A stretch of 64,000 nt of DNA from Clostridiales bacterium (GTDB taxonomy: Bacteria > Bacillota > Clostridia > Oscillospirales > Oscillospiraceae). Below are positions 24,367 through 32,057 of the stretch, piece by piece; the first letter of the stretch is position 1; the number at the start of each line of letters is the position of its first letter. The notes under the pieces were generated by a model, which worked only from the letters and a program-made list of their open reading frames with translations, ran no database searches and was not told the DNA's origin. The DNA lies in the NCBI GenBank assembly GCA_004558025.1, contig SFEG01000008.1, positions 1-64,000 of the forward strand, read 5' to 3'. Both the position numbers and the translations under genes were made by a program.

Positions 24367-27069
24367 TTAACGCATTGCCGCGCCGAAATCACGCTCAAGC
24401 GCCTCCAAAACAGCCTTCATGGTCTCCTCGGCGTGCTCGTCGGTTAGAGTCTGATCGTCGGCTCTGAGCGTCAGTGAGAAGGCGACGGACTTCATGCCGT
24501 CGGCAATGTGCGAGCCGGTGTAGATATCAAACAGTGCACAGCCCTTAAGATACTGGCCGCCGGCCTTTTTGATGCAGTCGATGAGCTTTGCAACGGGGAT
24601 AGATTTATCGCAAACGACGGCGATGTCGCGCGTGACGGCGGGGAACTTGGGCAGCGGCGTGTAAACTGGATCGGGACCGCAGCTGTCCAGAAGCTTTTCG
24701 AGCGAAAGCTCGGCGCAGTAGAGCTCCGCGTCAACGCCGTAGTTTGCGGCGACCAAGGGATGTATCTGACCGAACACGCCGATGCACTCATTGCCTGCCC
24801 AAACGGTCGCGCAGCGGCCGGGGTGGTAGGAGGGATTATCGGTGCAGGCCTCGAAGCGTACATTCTCCGCGCGAAGGTCTTTTATAATAGCCTCGATAAG
24901 ACCCTTGACGGAGAAGAAATTGACCTTCGCACCGTAGGTGCCGAGGGTGAGATACTTCTTCTCGATGGCAAGTCCGTCCTTGCCGCCGAGGTGATAGGTT
25001 CTGCCGAGCTCGTAGAGCTTAACCTCCTTGTTGCGGAAGTTGTAGTTGCGGGTGAGTATTTCGAGCATGGACGGCAGAGTGGTCGTGCGCATGATGGAGG
25101 TGTCCTCGCCCAGAGGGTTGAGGATCTTGAAGCTTGCGCGCTCCGGGGAGTCTGCCGGCATGCGGATCTTGTCGTAATAGGTGGGGGATATGAAAGAGTA
25201 GGTGATTATCTCGTCATAGCCTGCCGCGCGGCACAGAGAGCCCAGGCGCTGCTCAAGGAGCTGTTCGTCCGAGTAGCCGCCGAGGGTGCTCTCGCCGGAG
25301 ACCAGCGTGCAGGGGATGTTGTTATAGCCGTAGAAGCGCGCGACTTCTTCCGCGAGGTCAGAGTAGTGGCCGACGTCGCCTCTCCACGATGGAACGCTTA
25401 TCGTCTCGCCGTCAACGCCGAACTGCAGACTGCGCAGAATGCCCTTCATCGTCTCGACGGGAACATCGGTGCCTAAAAGCGCGTTTATCTTATCCGGGCG
25501 CAGTGCGAGCACCGTCTGCTTGGGAACGGAGTTTACTATATCGATAACGCCGTCGACGACCTCACCGGCGCCGAGCAGCTCGACAAGCTCGCAGGCTCTG
25601 TCAACTGCCGGAAGAGTATTCATCGGGTCAAGACCCTTTTCAAACTTTGCCGAAGCCTCGGTGCGCATGCCCAGGGACAGTGCGCCCTTGCGGATGCAGG
25701 TGCCGTCAAAGTTTGCAGACTCAAATACAACGTCAACGGTGTCATCAACGATCTCGCTGTTCTCGCCGCCCATGATGCCGGCAAGGCCGACAGCGCGTGT
25801 GTCGTCGGCGATGACGAGAATATTGGGATTGAGCTTTCTGACATTGCCGTCGAGCGTTGTGAGCTCTTCGCCCTCATTTGCACGGCGCACGATTATCCTG
25901 CCGCCCTTGACGTAGCGATAGTCGAAGGCGTGCATCGGCTGGCCGTACTCCATCATGACGTAGTTTGTGATATCGACGATGTTGTTTATAGGCCTTACGC
26001 CCATTGCGCGCAGTCTCTCGCGCATCCACTTCGGGGAGGGTGCGATCTTTACGTTGCGCACCATGCGTGCGGTGTATCTCGGACAGAGATCGGCTGCCGG
26101 AGTTTCGACCGACAGAAGCTCGGTGAGAACGCCGTCTGCGCCGCCTTTTACGACGGGGGTGTGAGTCTTGAGCTCCTTGCCGAAGGTAGCCGCCGCCTCG
26201 CGTGCAAGGCCGATGACCGACAGACAGTCGGGGCGGTTGGGAGTTATCTCAAACTCGATGACGTGATCGTCGGCGCCGATGATGGGCTTAATGTCGTCGC
26301 CGGGCTTTACGCCGTCCTCGTGCAGGACGAATATGCCGTCGGGTATGCAGTGGGGGAACTCGGACTGCTGAGCGTGCAGATCGTCGAGAGTACAGATGCT
26401 CTCAGACTTCGTATTGTAAGCGACCATATCGCCGGCATGGATGTTCTGGCAGCCGGTCGTGACCGTGACGGCCGCGTCGCCGGTACTCAGCTCGCACTTC
26501 CACAGGTTAACGCCCGCGTTTTCAACGGCGGTGACAGAGGCTGCGATAACCGGCCCGAAGACCTTGTCGCCCGCCGCAATGTCGGTCGGGATAGAGGGTT
26601 TATCCTTATCAAGAGGATGATAGTCATTTAAAAGCGCAGCGGCGGTGATAACGCCGTAGGGGAAGTCGCGCTCGTCGAGGTCGAGCTCCTTGAGTGAGCA
26701 CAGCATACCGTTTGACAGCACGCCTCTGAGCTTGCCCTTGGTTATTTTCTTTCCGCCGGGCAGCAGTGAATTGTGCAGCGCGGCGGGGATGATATCGCCT
26801 TCGTGGATGTTCCACGCGCCGGTGACTATCTGAACGGGCTCTTCCTGACCGACGTCGATCCGGCAGACCCACATATGGTCAGAATCCGGGTGCTTTTCCA
26901 TGGAGAGGATCTTGCCGACGAGAACGTTTTTGATCTCCGCGCCGAGGTCCTCATAGGTCTCGACCTTAGAGCCGGAAAGTGTCATAGCCTCGGAAAACTC
27001 GCGGTCGTCAATATCGCTGACGGAAACGCCGTCAACAAACTCGGTGAGCCATTTTCTGCTTAAATTCAT
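24367..27069 (-). CDS. pheT: Phenylalanyl-tRNA synthetase beta subunit, enlarged
   Basis: 900 residues, about 100 more than the usual 800. Residues 45-140 are the N-terminal tRNA-binding (EMAP-like) domain with VLVGKILSMEKHPDSDHMWV, IVTGAWNIHEGDIIPA (81-96) and KLRGVLSNGMLCS. Residues 172-250 resemble a second, diverged copy (VTTGCQNIHAGDMVAY at 203-218, then SEFPHCIPDGIFVL). The B3/B4 editing region begins at EFEITPNRPDCLSVIG, and B5 and the C-terminal ferredoxin-fold anticodon-binding domain (PLPKFPAVTRDIAVVCD) follow. The subunit pairs with PheS to charge tRNA-Phe and edit mischarged tyrosine. It lies 15 bp after pheS under T-box control. Confidence 0.96.
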   Translation of the reverse strand: MNLSRKWLTEFVDGVSVSDIDDREFSEAMTLSGSKVETYEDLGAEIKNVLVGKILSMEKHPDSDHMWVCRIDVGQEEPVQIVTGAWNIHEGDIIPAALHNSLLPGGKKITKGKLRGVLSNGMLCSLKELDLDERDFPYGVITAAALLNDYHPLDKDKPSIPTDIAAGDKVFGPVIAASVTAVENAGVNLWKCELSTGDAAVTVTTGCQNIHAGDMVAYNTKSESICTLDDLHAQQSEFPHCIPDGIFVLHEDGVKPGDDIKPIIGADDHVIEFEITPNRPDCLSVIGLAREAAATFGKELKTHTPVVKGGADGVLTELLSVETPAADLCPRYTARMVRNVKIAPSPKWMRERLRAMGVRPINNIVDITNYVMMEYGQPMHAFDYRYVKGGRIIVRRANEGEELTTLDGNVRKLNPNILVIADDTRAVGLAGIMGGENSEIVDDTVDVVFESANFDGTCIRKGALSLGMRTEASAKFEKGLDPMNTLPAVDRACELVELLGAGEVVDGVIDIVNSVPKQTVLALRPDKINALLGTDVPVETMKGILRSLQFGVDGETISVPSWRGDVGHYSDLAEEVARFYGYNNIPCTLVSGESTLGGYSDEQLLEQRLGSLCRAAGYDEIITYSFISPTYYDKIRMPADSPERASFKILNPLGEDTSIMRTTTLPSMLEILTRNYNFRNKEVKLYELGRTYHLGGKDGLAIEKKYLTLGTYGAKVNFFSVKGLIEAIIKDLRAENVRFEACTDNPSYHPGRCATVWAGNECIGVFGQIHPLVAANYGVDAELYCAELSLEKLLDSCGPDPVYTPLPKFPAVTRDIAVVCDKSIPVAKLIDCIKKAGGQYLKGCALFDIYTGSHIADGMKSVAFSLTLRADDQTLTDEHAEETMKAVLEALERDFGAAMR

Positions 27070-27084
27070 ATCATTTTCCTCCCA

Positions 27085-28110
27085 TCAGAACTGTTCCAGG
27101 AAGCGGACGTCGTTTTCGAATATAAGACGCAGGTCGGAGATCTTGAATCTGCGCATGGCAAGGCGCTCAAGACCCATGCCGAATGCCCAACCTGTGTACT
27201 CCTCACTGTCGATGCCGCTCATCTCGAGTACCTTCGGGTGGATCATGCCTGCGCCGAGGACCTCTATCCAGCCCTCGCCCTTACAGGTGGGGCAGCCCTT
27301 GCCGCCGCACTTGTGGCACTGAACGTCCATCTCGCAGCTGGGCTCGGTGAAAGGGAAGTGGTGCGGTCTGAATCTCGTGACGGTGCCCTCGCCGAAGAGC
27401 TCCTGCATTACAAGGTTCAGCGTGCCCTTGAGGTCTGCCATGGTGACGTTTTTGTCTATGACCATGCCCTCGATCTGATGGAACATCGGCGAATGCGTCG
27501 CGTCTACCTCGTCCTTACGATATACTCTGCCGGGAGCGATAATGCGGATAGGCAGCTTCATGGTCTCCATCGCACGGACCTGCATGGGGCTGGTCTGCGA
27601 GCGGAGCATGACGCGGCTGTCGGTGTCAAAATAAAAGGTATCCGACCAGTCGCGGGAGGGGTGCCCCTCCTCGGCGTTGAGCTTATCGAAGTTATATGTC
27701 GCAAGCTCGACCTCGGGACCGTCGAGAACGGTAAAGCCCATGCCGACGAAAATGTCCTTTATCTCGTCAAGCGCCTTGTACATCGGGTGCTTATGGCCAA
27801 GGCGGATATCCTCGCCGGGAACGGTAACATCGACCGTTTCGAGCTCAAGCCTGGTCTCCAGAGCGGCGGCCTCGAGCTTTTTGCGTGTCTCGTCAATGGC
27901 GCTTTCAAGCTCTGCGCGGATCTGGTTTGCAAGCTGACCCATGACGGGGCGCTCCTCGGCCGAGAGCTTGCCCATCTGCTTGAGTATTGCGGTGAGTTCA
28001 CCCTTTTTGCCGAGATATTTAACTCTCAGAGCTTCAAGATTTTCGGGACTGTCAGCGTTGAGAATTGCCTTGACGGCGCTTTCTCTGAGCTGATTGATCA
28101 ATGCTTTCAT
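27085..28110 (-). CDS. pheS: Phenylalanyl-tRNA synthetase alpha subunit
   Basis: 341 residues from ATG 28110, seven bases after AAGGAGAG. An N-terminal coiled-coil (about residues 1-85) precedes the class II catalytic core with motif 1 GHKHPMYKALDEIKDIF, motif 2 IAPGRVYRKDEVDATHSPMFHQ and motif 3 GWAFGMGLERLAMRRF. It contains an inserted zinc-ribbon-like segment (CHKCGGKGCPTCKGEG). It activates phenylalanine and charges tRNA-Phe as a heterotetramer with PheT. Expression should respond to uncharged tRNA-Phe through the T-box leader just upstream. Confidence 0.97.
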   Translation of the reverse strand: MKALINQLRESAVKAILNADSPENLEALRVKYLGKKGELTAILKQMGKLSAEERPVMGQLANQIRAELESAIDETRKKLEAAALETRLELETVDVTVPGEDIRLGHKHPMYKALDEIKDIFVGMGFTVLDGPEVELATYNFDKLNAEEGHPSRDWSDTFYFDTDSRVMLRSQTSPMQVRAMETMKLPIRIIAPGRVYRKDEVDATHSPMFHQIEGMVIDKNVTMADLKGTLNLVMQELFGEGTVTRFRPHHFPFTEPSCEMDVQCHKCGGKGCPTCKGEGWIEVLGAGMIHPKVLEMSGIDSEEYTGWAFGMGLERLAMRRFKISDLRLIFENDVRFLEQF

Positions 28111-28144
28111 TGTGTCTCTCCTTATCTTCAGATCAAAAATAAAC

Positions 28145-28378
28145 AAAAAAATAGCCTTACGTCCTCACCGGGACGAAAGACCTGTCTTCCGCGGTACCAC
28201 CCTTATTCGATGTTTATCGCACTCAAATGGCTTTAACGGAGCCGCCGCCGGGGATTAGCCGGAGCTCACGGGCGAACTGAATATCCGCATCACGGGCGGC
28301 TTGCAGCCGATGACCGCCGTTCTCTGAGTGATGCCGCGATATTATCTTCCCGATCGAAGCAATATCTTTATTACTATA
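28145..28378 (-). ncRNA. T-box leader (tRNA-Phe) of pheST
   Basis: The T-box sequence AAGGGTGGTACCGCGG (28204-28189) is followed by an imperfect GGACG-type terminator and seven Ts (28151-28145). An upstream Stem I region holds paired segments and a TTC triplet at 28281-28279, with another at 28276-28274; either could be the Phe specifier. Uncharged tRNA-Phe should stabilise the antiterminator and allow pheST expression. Confidence 0.92.
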
Positions 28379-28380
28379 GT

Positions 28381-28409
28381 ATTAAAGCCCACATTTTAAT
28401 AAAAGTCAA
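28381..28409 (-). promoter_or_regulatory. Promoter of the pheST T-box operon
   Basis: On the minus strand TTGACT (28409-28404) and TTTAAT (28386-28381) have a 17-bp spacer and lead directly into the T-box leader. Confidence 0.6.
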
Positions 28410-28480
28410 GAGCAAATTTGAATAATGTTCGGCCGAAAAGGTTAATAGAATAGAATAAGTAACACTTTCGGAGGTCTAAT

Positions 28481-29023
28481 ATGAAAAGAGTATTGCCGTT
28501 TATCCTGTGCCTTATCCTGCTGTGCGGCTGTGCCGACGACGGGAAAGGACAGTTTGCAGAATTCGTGAAGATCGTTTCGACGGCGGAGAATATATCGTTT
28601 TCGGCGCATGTCGCGGCGCAGTATGACGAAAAAACCGCCGAGTTTACCCTCGCGTATGAGCAGACAAAAGACGGCGCATCCATATCGGTCGTTGAGCCCG
28701 AGCTTTTATCCGGCATAAAGGCAAACCTCTCGGGCGAAAGCCTGAGCCTCGAGTACGACGGAGCGATGCTCGATATCGGAACGCTCGACGATGCCGAGCT
28801 CAGTCCCATGTCGGCTCTGCCGCTTATCGTCCGTGCGATGCGCGAAGGGCACTTGGAGATAAGCTGGATCGAGGCTGATATGCTGGCCGCGCGCGTCATA
28901 CCGGCGGACGACTACGTCGTAACGCTGTGGATAGACTCAAACCTCACTCCGTGCAGCGCCGAGATAAGCTATAAGGAAAACACCGTCGTGAGCGTTGAGA
29001 TATCCGACTGGGTCGTTTCGTGA
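28481..29023 (+). CDS. Lipoprotein of unknown function
   Basis: 180 residues with a lipoprotein signal peptide: MKRVLPFILCLILLCGCADD places a lipobox cysteine at residue 17 (LLCGC). The mature part is acidic and beta-rich (ISFSAHVAAQYDEKTAEFTLAY), resembling the start of LolA/LppX-like or TraB-type carrier folds, where a sequence of antiparallel strands binds a hydrophobic molecule; this is only a shape similarity. The ribosome binding site is CGGAGG. It lies 96 bp upstream of mazF. Function unknown. Confidence 0.72.
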   Translation: MKRVLPFILCLILLCGCADDGKGQFAEFVKIVSTAENISFSAHVAAQYDEKTAEFTLAYEQTKDGASISVVEPELLSGIKANLSGESLSLEYDGAMLDIGTLDDAELSPMSALPLIVRAMREGHLEISWIEADMLAARVIPADDYVVTLWIDSNLTPCSAEISYKENTVVSVEISDWVVS

Positions 29024-29037
29024 GCGCCCCGGTATAA

Positions 29038-29115
29038 AATTCACACCATAGTGGGAGAATATAGTCAGCACCCTACATAAGATGTAGCGGGCGACTATTA
29101 TTCGGAGTGTGAATT
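29038..29115 (+). promoter_or_regulatory. Nested hairpin leader covering the mazF ribosome binding site
   Basis: Three nested stems are seen: AATTCACAC (29038-29046) with GTGTGAATT (29107-29115), ATAGTC (29061-29066) with GACTAT (29093-29098), and CTACAT (29073-29078) with ATGTAG (29082-29087). The outermost 3' arm borders the GGAG of the mazF start, so folding could limit translation. It lacks a T run, so it is not a normal terminator. Confidence 0.5.
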
Positions 29116-29118
29116 AAA

Positions 29119-29463
29119 TTGAGTATAGTCAAACGTGGAGATATTTTTTACGCTGACCTCAGTCCCGTCGTGGGCTCGGAGCAGGGCGGCATGCGCCCCG
29201 TGCTCATTGTCCAGAACGACACCGGCAATAAGCACAGCCCTACTGTTATTGCCGCAGCCATAACAAGTCAGACCGGCAAGGCCAGGCTTCCGACCCATAT
29301 AGAGCTAAACGCCCAGAGCGTGGGGCTGACGCGCGACAGCGTGATACTTCTCGAGCAGATACGCACAATCGATAAGTCTCGCCTGCGCGAGCGCATGGGA
29401 AAGCTCGACGATAACACCATGACGAAAGTCGATAACGCCATTGCCGTGAGTTTTGGCTTGTAA
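29119..29463 (+). CDS. mazF: MazF/PemK family mRNA endoribonuclease toxin
   Basis: 114 residues starting with TTG 29119. The family core is clear: RGDIFYADLSPVVGSEQGG, then RPVLIVQNDTGNKHSPTVIA, with the conserved Arg and Thr of the RNase active site (GGMRPVLI and AAITSQTGKARLPTHIEL) and QIRTIDKSRL. The protein would cleave mRNA at short sequences and is normally inhibited by an antitoxin encoded just upstream. Here the upstream gene is a lipoprotein, not a ribbon-helix-helix or AbrB antitoxin, and no antitoxin-like frame fits the gap. The gene is closely related to Bacillus EndoA/NdoA. Confidence 0.92.
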   Translation: MSIVKRGDIFYADLSPVVGSEQGGMRPVLIVQNDTGNKHSPTVIAAAITSQTGKARLPTHIELNAQSVGLTRDSVILLEQIRTIDKSRLRERMGKLDDNTMTKVDNAIAVSFGL

Positions 29464-29474
29464 TAATACTTCTG

Positions 29475-29502
29475 CGCTCCCCGGGCAGCTGCTCGGGGAG
29501 CG
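29475..29502 (+). terminator. Hairpin after mazF
   Basis: CGCTCCCC and GGGGAGCG around a 12-base loop, followed by GGCTTTAA; the T tract is weak. Confidence 0.5.
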
Positions 29503-29523
29503 GGCTTTAAGGAGGACAGGGAC

Positions 29524-29955
29524 ATGCAGAGCCTGCCTGTTTACATAGACGGAAAAAACTGCGGAACGCTTGACATACGTCAAGACGGGCTCGTAAGCGT
29601 TTTCACGGCGCGGTGCGGCATAAAGCCGGTGAAGCCTGTGCGCTTATATCTCTACGGCGGCGGAAAAAGCGCGCTTTTGGGAACAATGCGGCCGGACGGC
29701 TCGGGGATGAGCATAGTTCGCCGCTTTTCCCGCGCAGAGCTCAGAAAACTGCCGGAGAATATCGAATACGCCGCCGACAGACCGATGAGGGAAAGCGGCG
29801 GGAGCGACACTTTGTGGCGACGCGGCAAAATGGGCTGCCTTATTTCGGACGGGCTCATTGCGATACCGGCAGACGAAGCTCGTCTCGGCTGCGTTTCGGA
29901 TAGGCTGCGGCGCATAGAGGGGAGAGCGTATTTGATATTTGAAAGAAAAAAGTGA
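29524..29955 (+). CDS. Hypothetical protein
   Basis: 143 residues with an AAGGAGGA ribosome binding site. It is soluble, basic and apparently mostly beta in its first half (LPVYIDGKNCGTLDIRQDGLVSV, then VRLYLYGGGKSALLGTM), with a Gly-rich repeat-like feel, and a helical middle (FSRAELRKLPENIEYAA). I do not recognise the family. It lies between mazF and the pyrimidine-nucleoside phosphorylase gene with no overlap. Codon use resembles the neighbours, so it seems a genuine resident gene. Confidence 0.6.
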   Translation: MQSLPVYIDGKNCGTLDIRQDGLVSVFTARCGIKPVKPVRLYLYGGGKSALLGTMRPDGSGMSIVRRFSRAELRKLPENIEYAADRPMRESGGSDTLWRRGKMGCLISDGLIAIPADEARLGCVSDRLRRIEGRAYLIFERKK

Positions 29956-30026
29956 TATCTGTGGAAATTTTTCGCCGCTTGTGCTAAGATACAGCCATAG
30001 TAAACAAAACAATGGAGGTATCGGCT

Positions 30027-31331
30027 ATGCTGATGACTGATGTTATCGTAAAAAAGCGCGAGGGCGAAAAGCTCAGCGCCGAGGAGATAAAGTTCGTCGT
30101 GGACGGCTACACGGGAGGCGAGATACCCGACTATCAGATGTCGGCGCTCCTGATGGCTATCCTGCTGCGCGGCATGGACAGGGAGGAAACGCTTCAGCTT
30201 ACCATGGCGATGCGCGATTCGGGCGAAACGCTTGACTTAAGCGCCATAAAGGGCGTCAAGGCCGATAAGCACTCGACCGGCGGAGTCGGCGACAAGACCT
30301 CGCTCATACTCTGCCCCATGGTAGCCGCGCAGGGCGTGAAGATCGCAAAGATGTCCGGCCGCGGCCTCGGCCATACGGGCGGCACGATAGACAAGCTTGA
30401 AAGCTTCCCCGGCTTCAACACGGGTATTTCCGAGGAAAAGTTCATTGAAAATGTCAATAAATTCGGCATCGCCATCGCGGGGCAGACGGCCGATCTCGAC
30501 CCGGCGGATAAAAAAATGTACGCTCTGCGCGATGTTACCGGCACCGTGCCGAGCATACCGCTCATCGTAAGCTCCATCATGAGCAAGAAGCTTGCCGCGG
30601 GCGCGGACGTCATAGTCCTAGACGTAAAATCCGGCAGCGGCTCGTTTATGAAAACCGCGGAGGATGCGCGCGAGCTTGCGGAAAACCTTACGGCTGTCGG
30701 CAAGCTTGCCGGAAAAAAGACCGTAGCTGTCATAACGGATATGGACGAGCCTTTGGGCAACGCCATAGGCAACGCGCTCGAGGTCAAGGAGGCCATCGAG
30801 GTGCTGCGCGGCGAAAAGCAGGGCGAGCTGCTCGAGCTTTGCCTTACGCTGGGCGCATGCATACTCACCGAGGCCGGCATTGCCGAAAATGACGATGCCG
30901 CGCGCAAGATGCTCGAAAAGGGCATTGAGGACGGATCGGCGCTCGAAAAGCTTGCGGAGCTCGTCGAAGGTCAGGAGGGCGACAGACGCGCCGTGTTCGA
31001 TACCTCGCTCCTGCCGCAGGCACCGGTTCAATTTGAAGCAGTGTGCGACCGCACGGGCTATGTAAAGCACATCTGTGCAGATGAGGTAGGCCTTGTGTCG
31101 ATGCATCTCGGCGGCGGAAGAGCCACCAAGGAGAGCGTAATTGACCTCTCCGTCGGCCTTATCCTTAAAAAGAAGGTAGGCGACAGGGTGGAGGCCGGAG
31201 AGAGCCTCGGCACGATCCACGCGCAGAGTCTCGAGGAGGCAAAGAAGGCTGCCGAAATGCTGAACTCCTGCTACACCGTCGTTCCCGATCCGGTCGAAAA
31301 ACCGGCCTTTATAAAGGGAATAGTAAGATAA
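30027..31331 (+). CDS. pdp: Pyrimidine-nucleoside phosphorylase
   Basis: 434 residues. I place the start at ATG 30027, seven bases after GGAGGT; ATG 30012 overlaps that site. The core holds DKHSTGGVGDKTSLILCPMV with the phosphate-binding KHSTGG, SGRGLGHTGGTIDKLES, and VLDVKSGSGSFMK, all conserved in the thymidine/pyrimidine phosphorylase family. It splits uridine, thymidine or deoxyuridine to base plus sugar-1-phosphate for nucleoside salvage. The family also includes DeoA; the Firmicute version is usually the broader Pdp. It ends just before a palindromic terminator and repeat. Confidence 0.93.
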   Translation: MLMTDVIVKKREGEKLSAEEIKFVVDGYTGGEIPDYQMSALLMAILLRGMDREETLQLTMAMRDSGETLDLSAIKGVKADKHSTGGVGDKTSLILCPMVAAQGVKIAKMSGRGLGHTGGTIDKLESFPGFNTGISEEKFIENVNKFGIAIAGQTADLDPADKKMYALRDVTGTVPSIPLIVSSIMSKKLAAGADVIVLDVKSGSGSFMKTAEDARELAENLTAVGKLAGKKTVAVITDMDEPLGNAIGNALEVKEAIEVLRGEKQGELLELCLTLGACILTEAGIAENDDAARKMLEKGIEDGSALEKLAELVEGQEGDRRAVFDTSLLPQAPVQFEAVCDRTGYVKHICADEVGLVSMHLGGGRATKESVIDLSVGLILKKKVGDRVEAGESLGTIHAQSLEEAKKAAEMLNSCYTVVPDPVEKPAFIKGIVR

Positions 31332-31343
31332 ACAAAATAAATA

Positions 31344-31369
31344 AAAGGACAGTCGGTCGACTGTCCTTT
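31344..31369 (+). terminator. Palindromic terminator, left copy
   Basis: AAAGGACAGTCG-GT-CGACTGTCCTTT, a 12-bp perfect stem. An identical 26-bp copy lies at 31669-31694. Confidence 0.75.
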
Positions 31370-31668
31370 CAGTATGTCGAAAAACTATGCTGCTGAGGAA
31401 AAACGAAGGCGCAGCAGGGGAGCGCGAGGGGTAGCGAAGCGGCGGCGCGGGAGTGAATGACATGCCGGGGGCATGTCAGAGCCGCGCCGTGACCGAGCCG
31501 CAGCGAGAAAAAGGCCCCGCTCGTGATTAGATTAATAGCCATCAAAAAAGTCTGATCCATCAGACTTTTTGACGAGCGCAGCGAGATTTTTCGTGAAAAT
31601 TTATTTTCACAAAAAATGTGGCGTTTTTTGAAGCGTGCAAAAAAGTCCCGGACTTTTTTGACACGCTG
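31370..31668. repeat. 299-bp non-coding repeat-like element between identical palindromes
   Basis: The ends form imperfect terminal inverted repeats: CAGTATGTCGAAAAA on the left and, on the complementary strand of the right end, CAGCGTGTCAAAAAA. Internal hairpins include TCAAAAAAGTCTGA/TCAGACTTTTTGA (31552-31572) and GCGTGCAAAAAAGTCC/GGACTTTTTTGACACGC (31633-31666). It carries no convincing gene. A hairpin with the same GCGTGTCAAAAAA arms lies at 44233-44285, so it looks like a non-autonomous repeat family associated with terminators. Confidence 0.6.
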
Positions 31669-31694
31669 AAAGGACAGTCGGTCGACTGTCCTTT
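31669..31694 (-). terminator. Palindromic terminator, right copy
   Basis: Exact copy of 31344-31369, serving the convergent gene at 31695-32006; the T tract continues for two more bases on the plus strand. Confidence 0.7.
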
Positions 31695-32006
31695 TTAACT
31701 TGCAATCGCAATTAATACCGAGGCTAAAACTATCAGAAGCGAAAAGCCTATCTCGCCGGCCCAGACAATACGAAGCTGATCTTCGGATATGACCATGCCG
31801 TAGCTTTTGGGCTTTTCCTGCGGCGCGGGAGCGGGCTCGTCTGCTTGCTCCTCCGTTTCCTCGAGCTCGTCGAGAATGTCCTCGGCGGCTTCATCGTCGG
31901 GAACAGGAGCATCTTCGTCGACTATCGGTTCGGCTTTATTCTCATCGCGGCGGAGCTTCGGGATGTTCACCTTCGGTATTTTGATTTCGGGTATCTTGAA
32001 TTTCAT
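31695..32006 (-). CDS. Small acidic protein with C-terminal membrane anchor
   Basis: 103 residues. The first 20 residues are a repetitive Lys/Ile/Pro stretch with IPEIKIPKVNIPKL, giving a three-residue periodicity (KIP/NIP). Residues 22-68 are strongly acidic and Pro/Glu-rich and look disordered. Residues 78-102 form a single membrane segment (IGFSLLIVLASVLIAIA). The cytoplasmic tail probably precedes the helix. I do not recognise a family. It lies 51 bp after the EF-G-like gene and is separated from it by a terminator, with a weak ribosome binding site. Confidence 0.6.
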   Translation of the reverse strand: MKFKIPEIKIPKVNIPKLRRDENKAEPIVDEDAPVPDDEAAEDILDELEETEEQADEPAPAPQEKPKSYGMVISEDQLRIVWAGEIGFSLLIVLASVLIAIAS

Positions 32007-32020
32007 AGCGTTACCTGAAA

Positions 32021-32046
32021 AACGGCGGGCGTTAAAGCCCGCCGTT
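32021..32046 (-). terminator. Terminator of the EF-G-like gene
   Basis: AACGGCGGGC-GTTAAA-GCCCGCCGTT; on the minus strand it is followed by TTTT. Confidence 0.8.
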
Positions 32047-32057
32047 CGGATTTTATA

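Noticed and set aside
28150..28480. Small protein genes in the pheS upstream region
   Set aside because: The stretch is explained by the T-box leader and its promoter; frames are short and lack start signals.
31369..31560. 63-codon frame within the repeat element
   Set aside because: Cys/Ala/Leu-rich, no ribosome binding site and no recognisable domain; the region looks non-coding.
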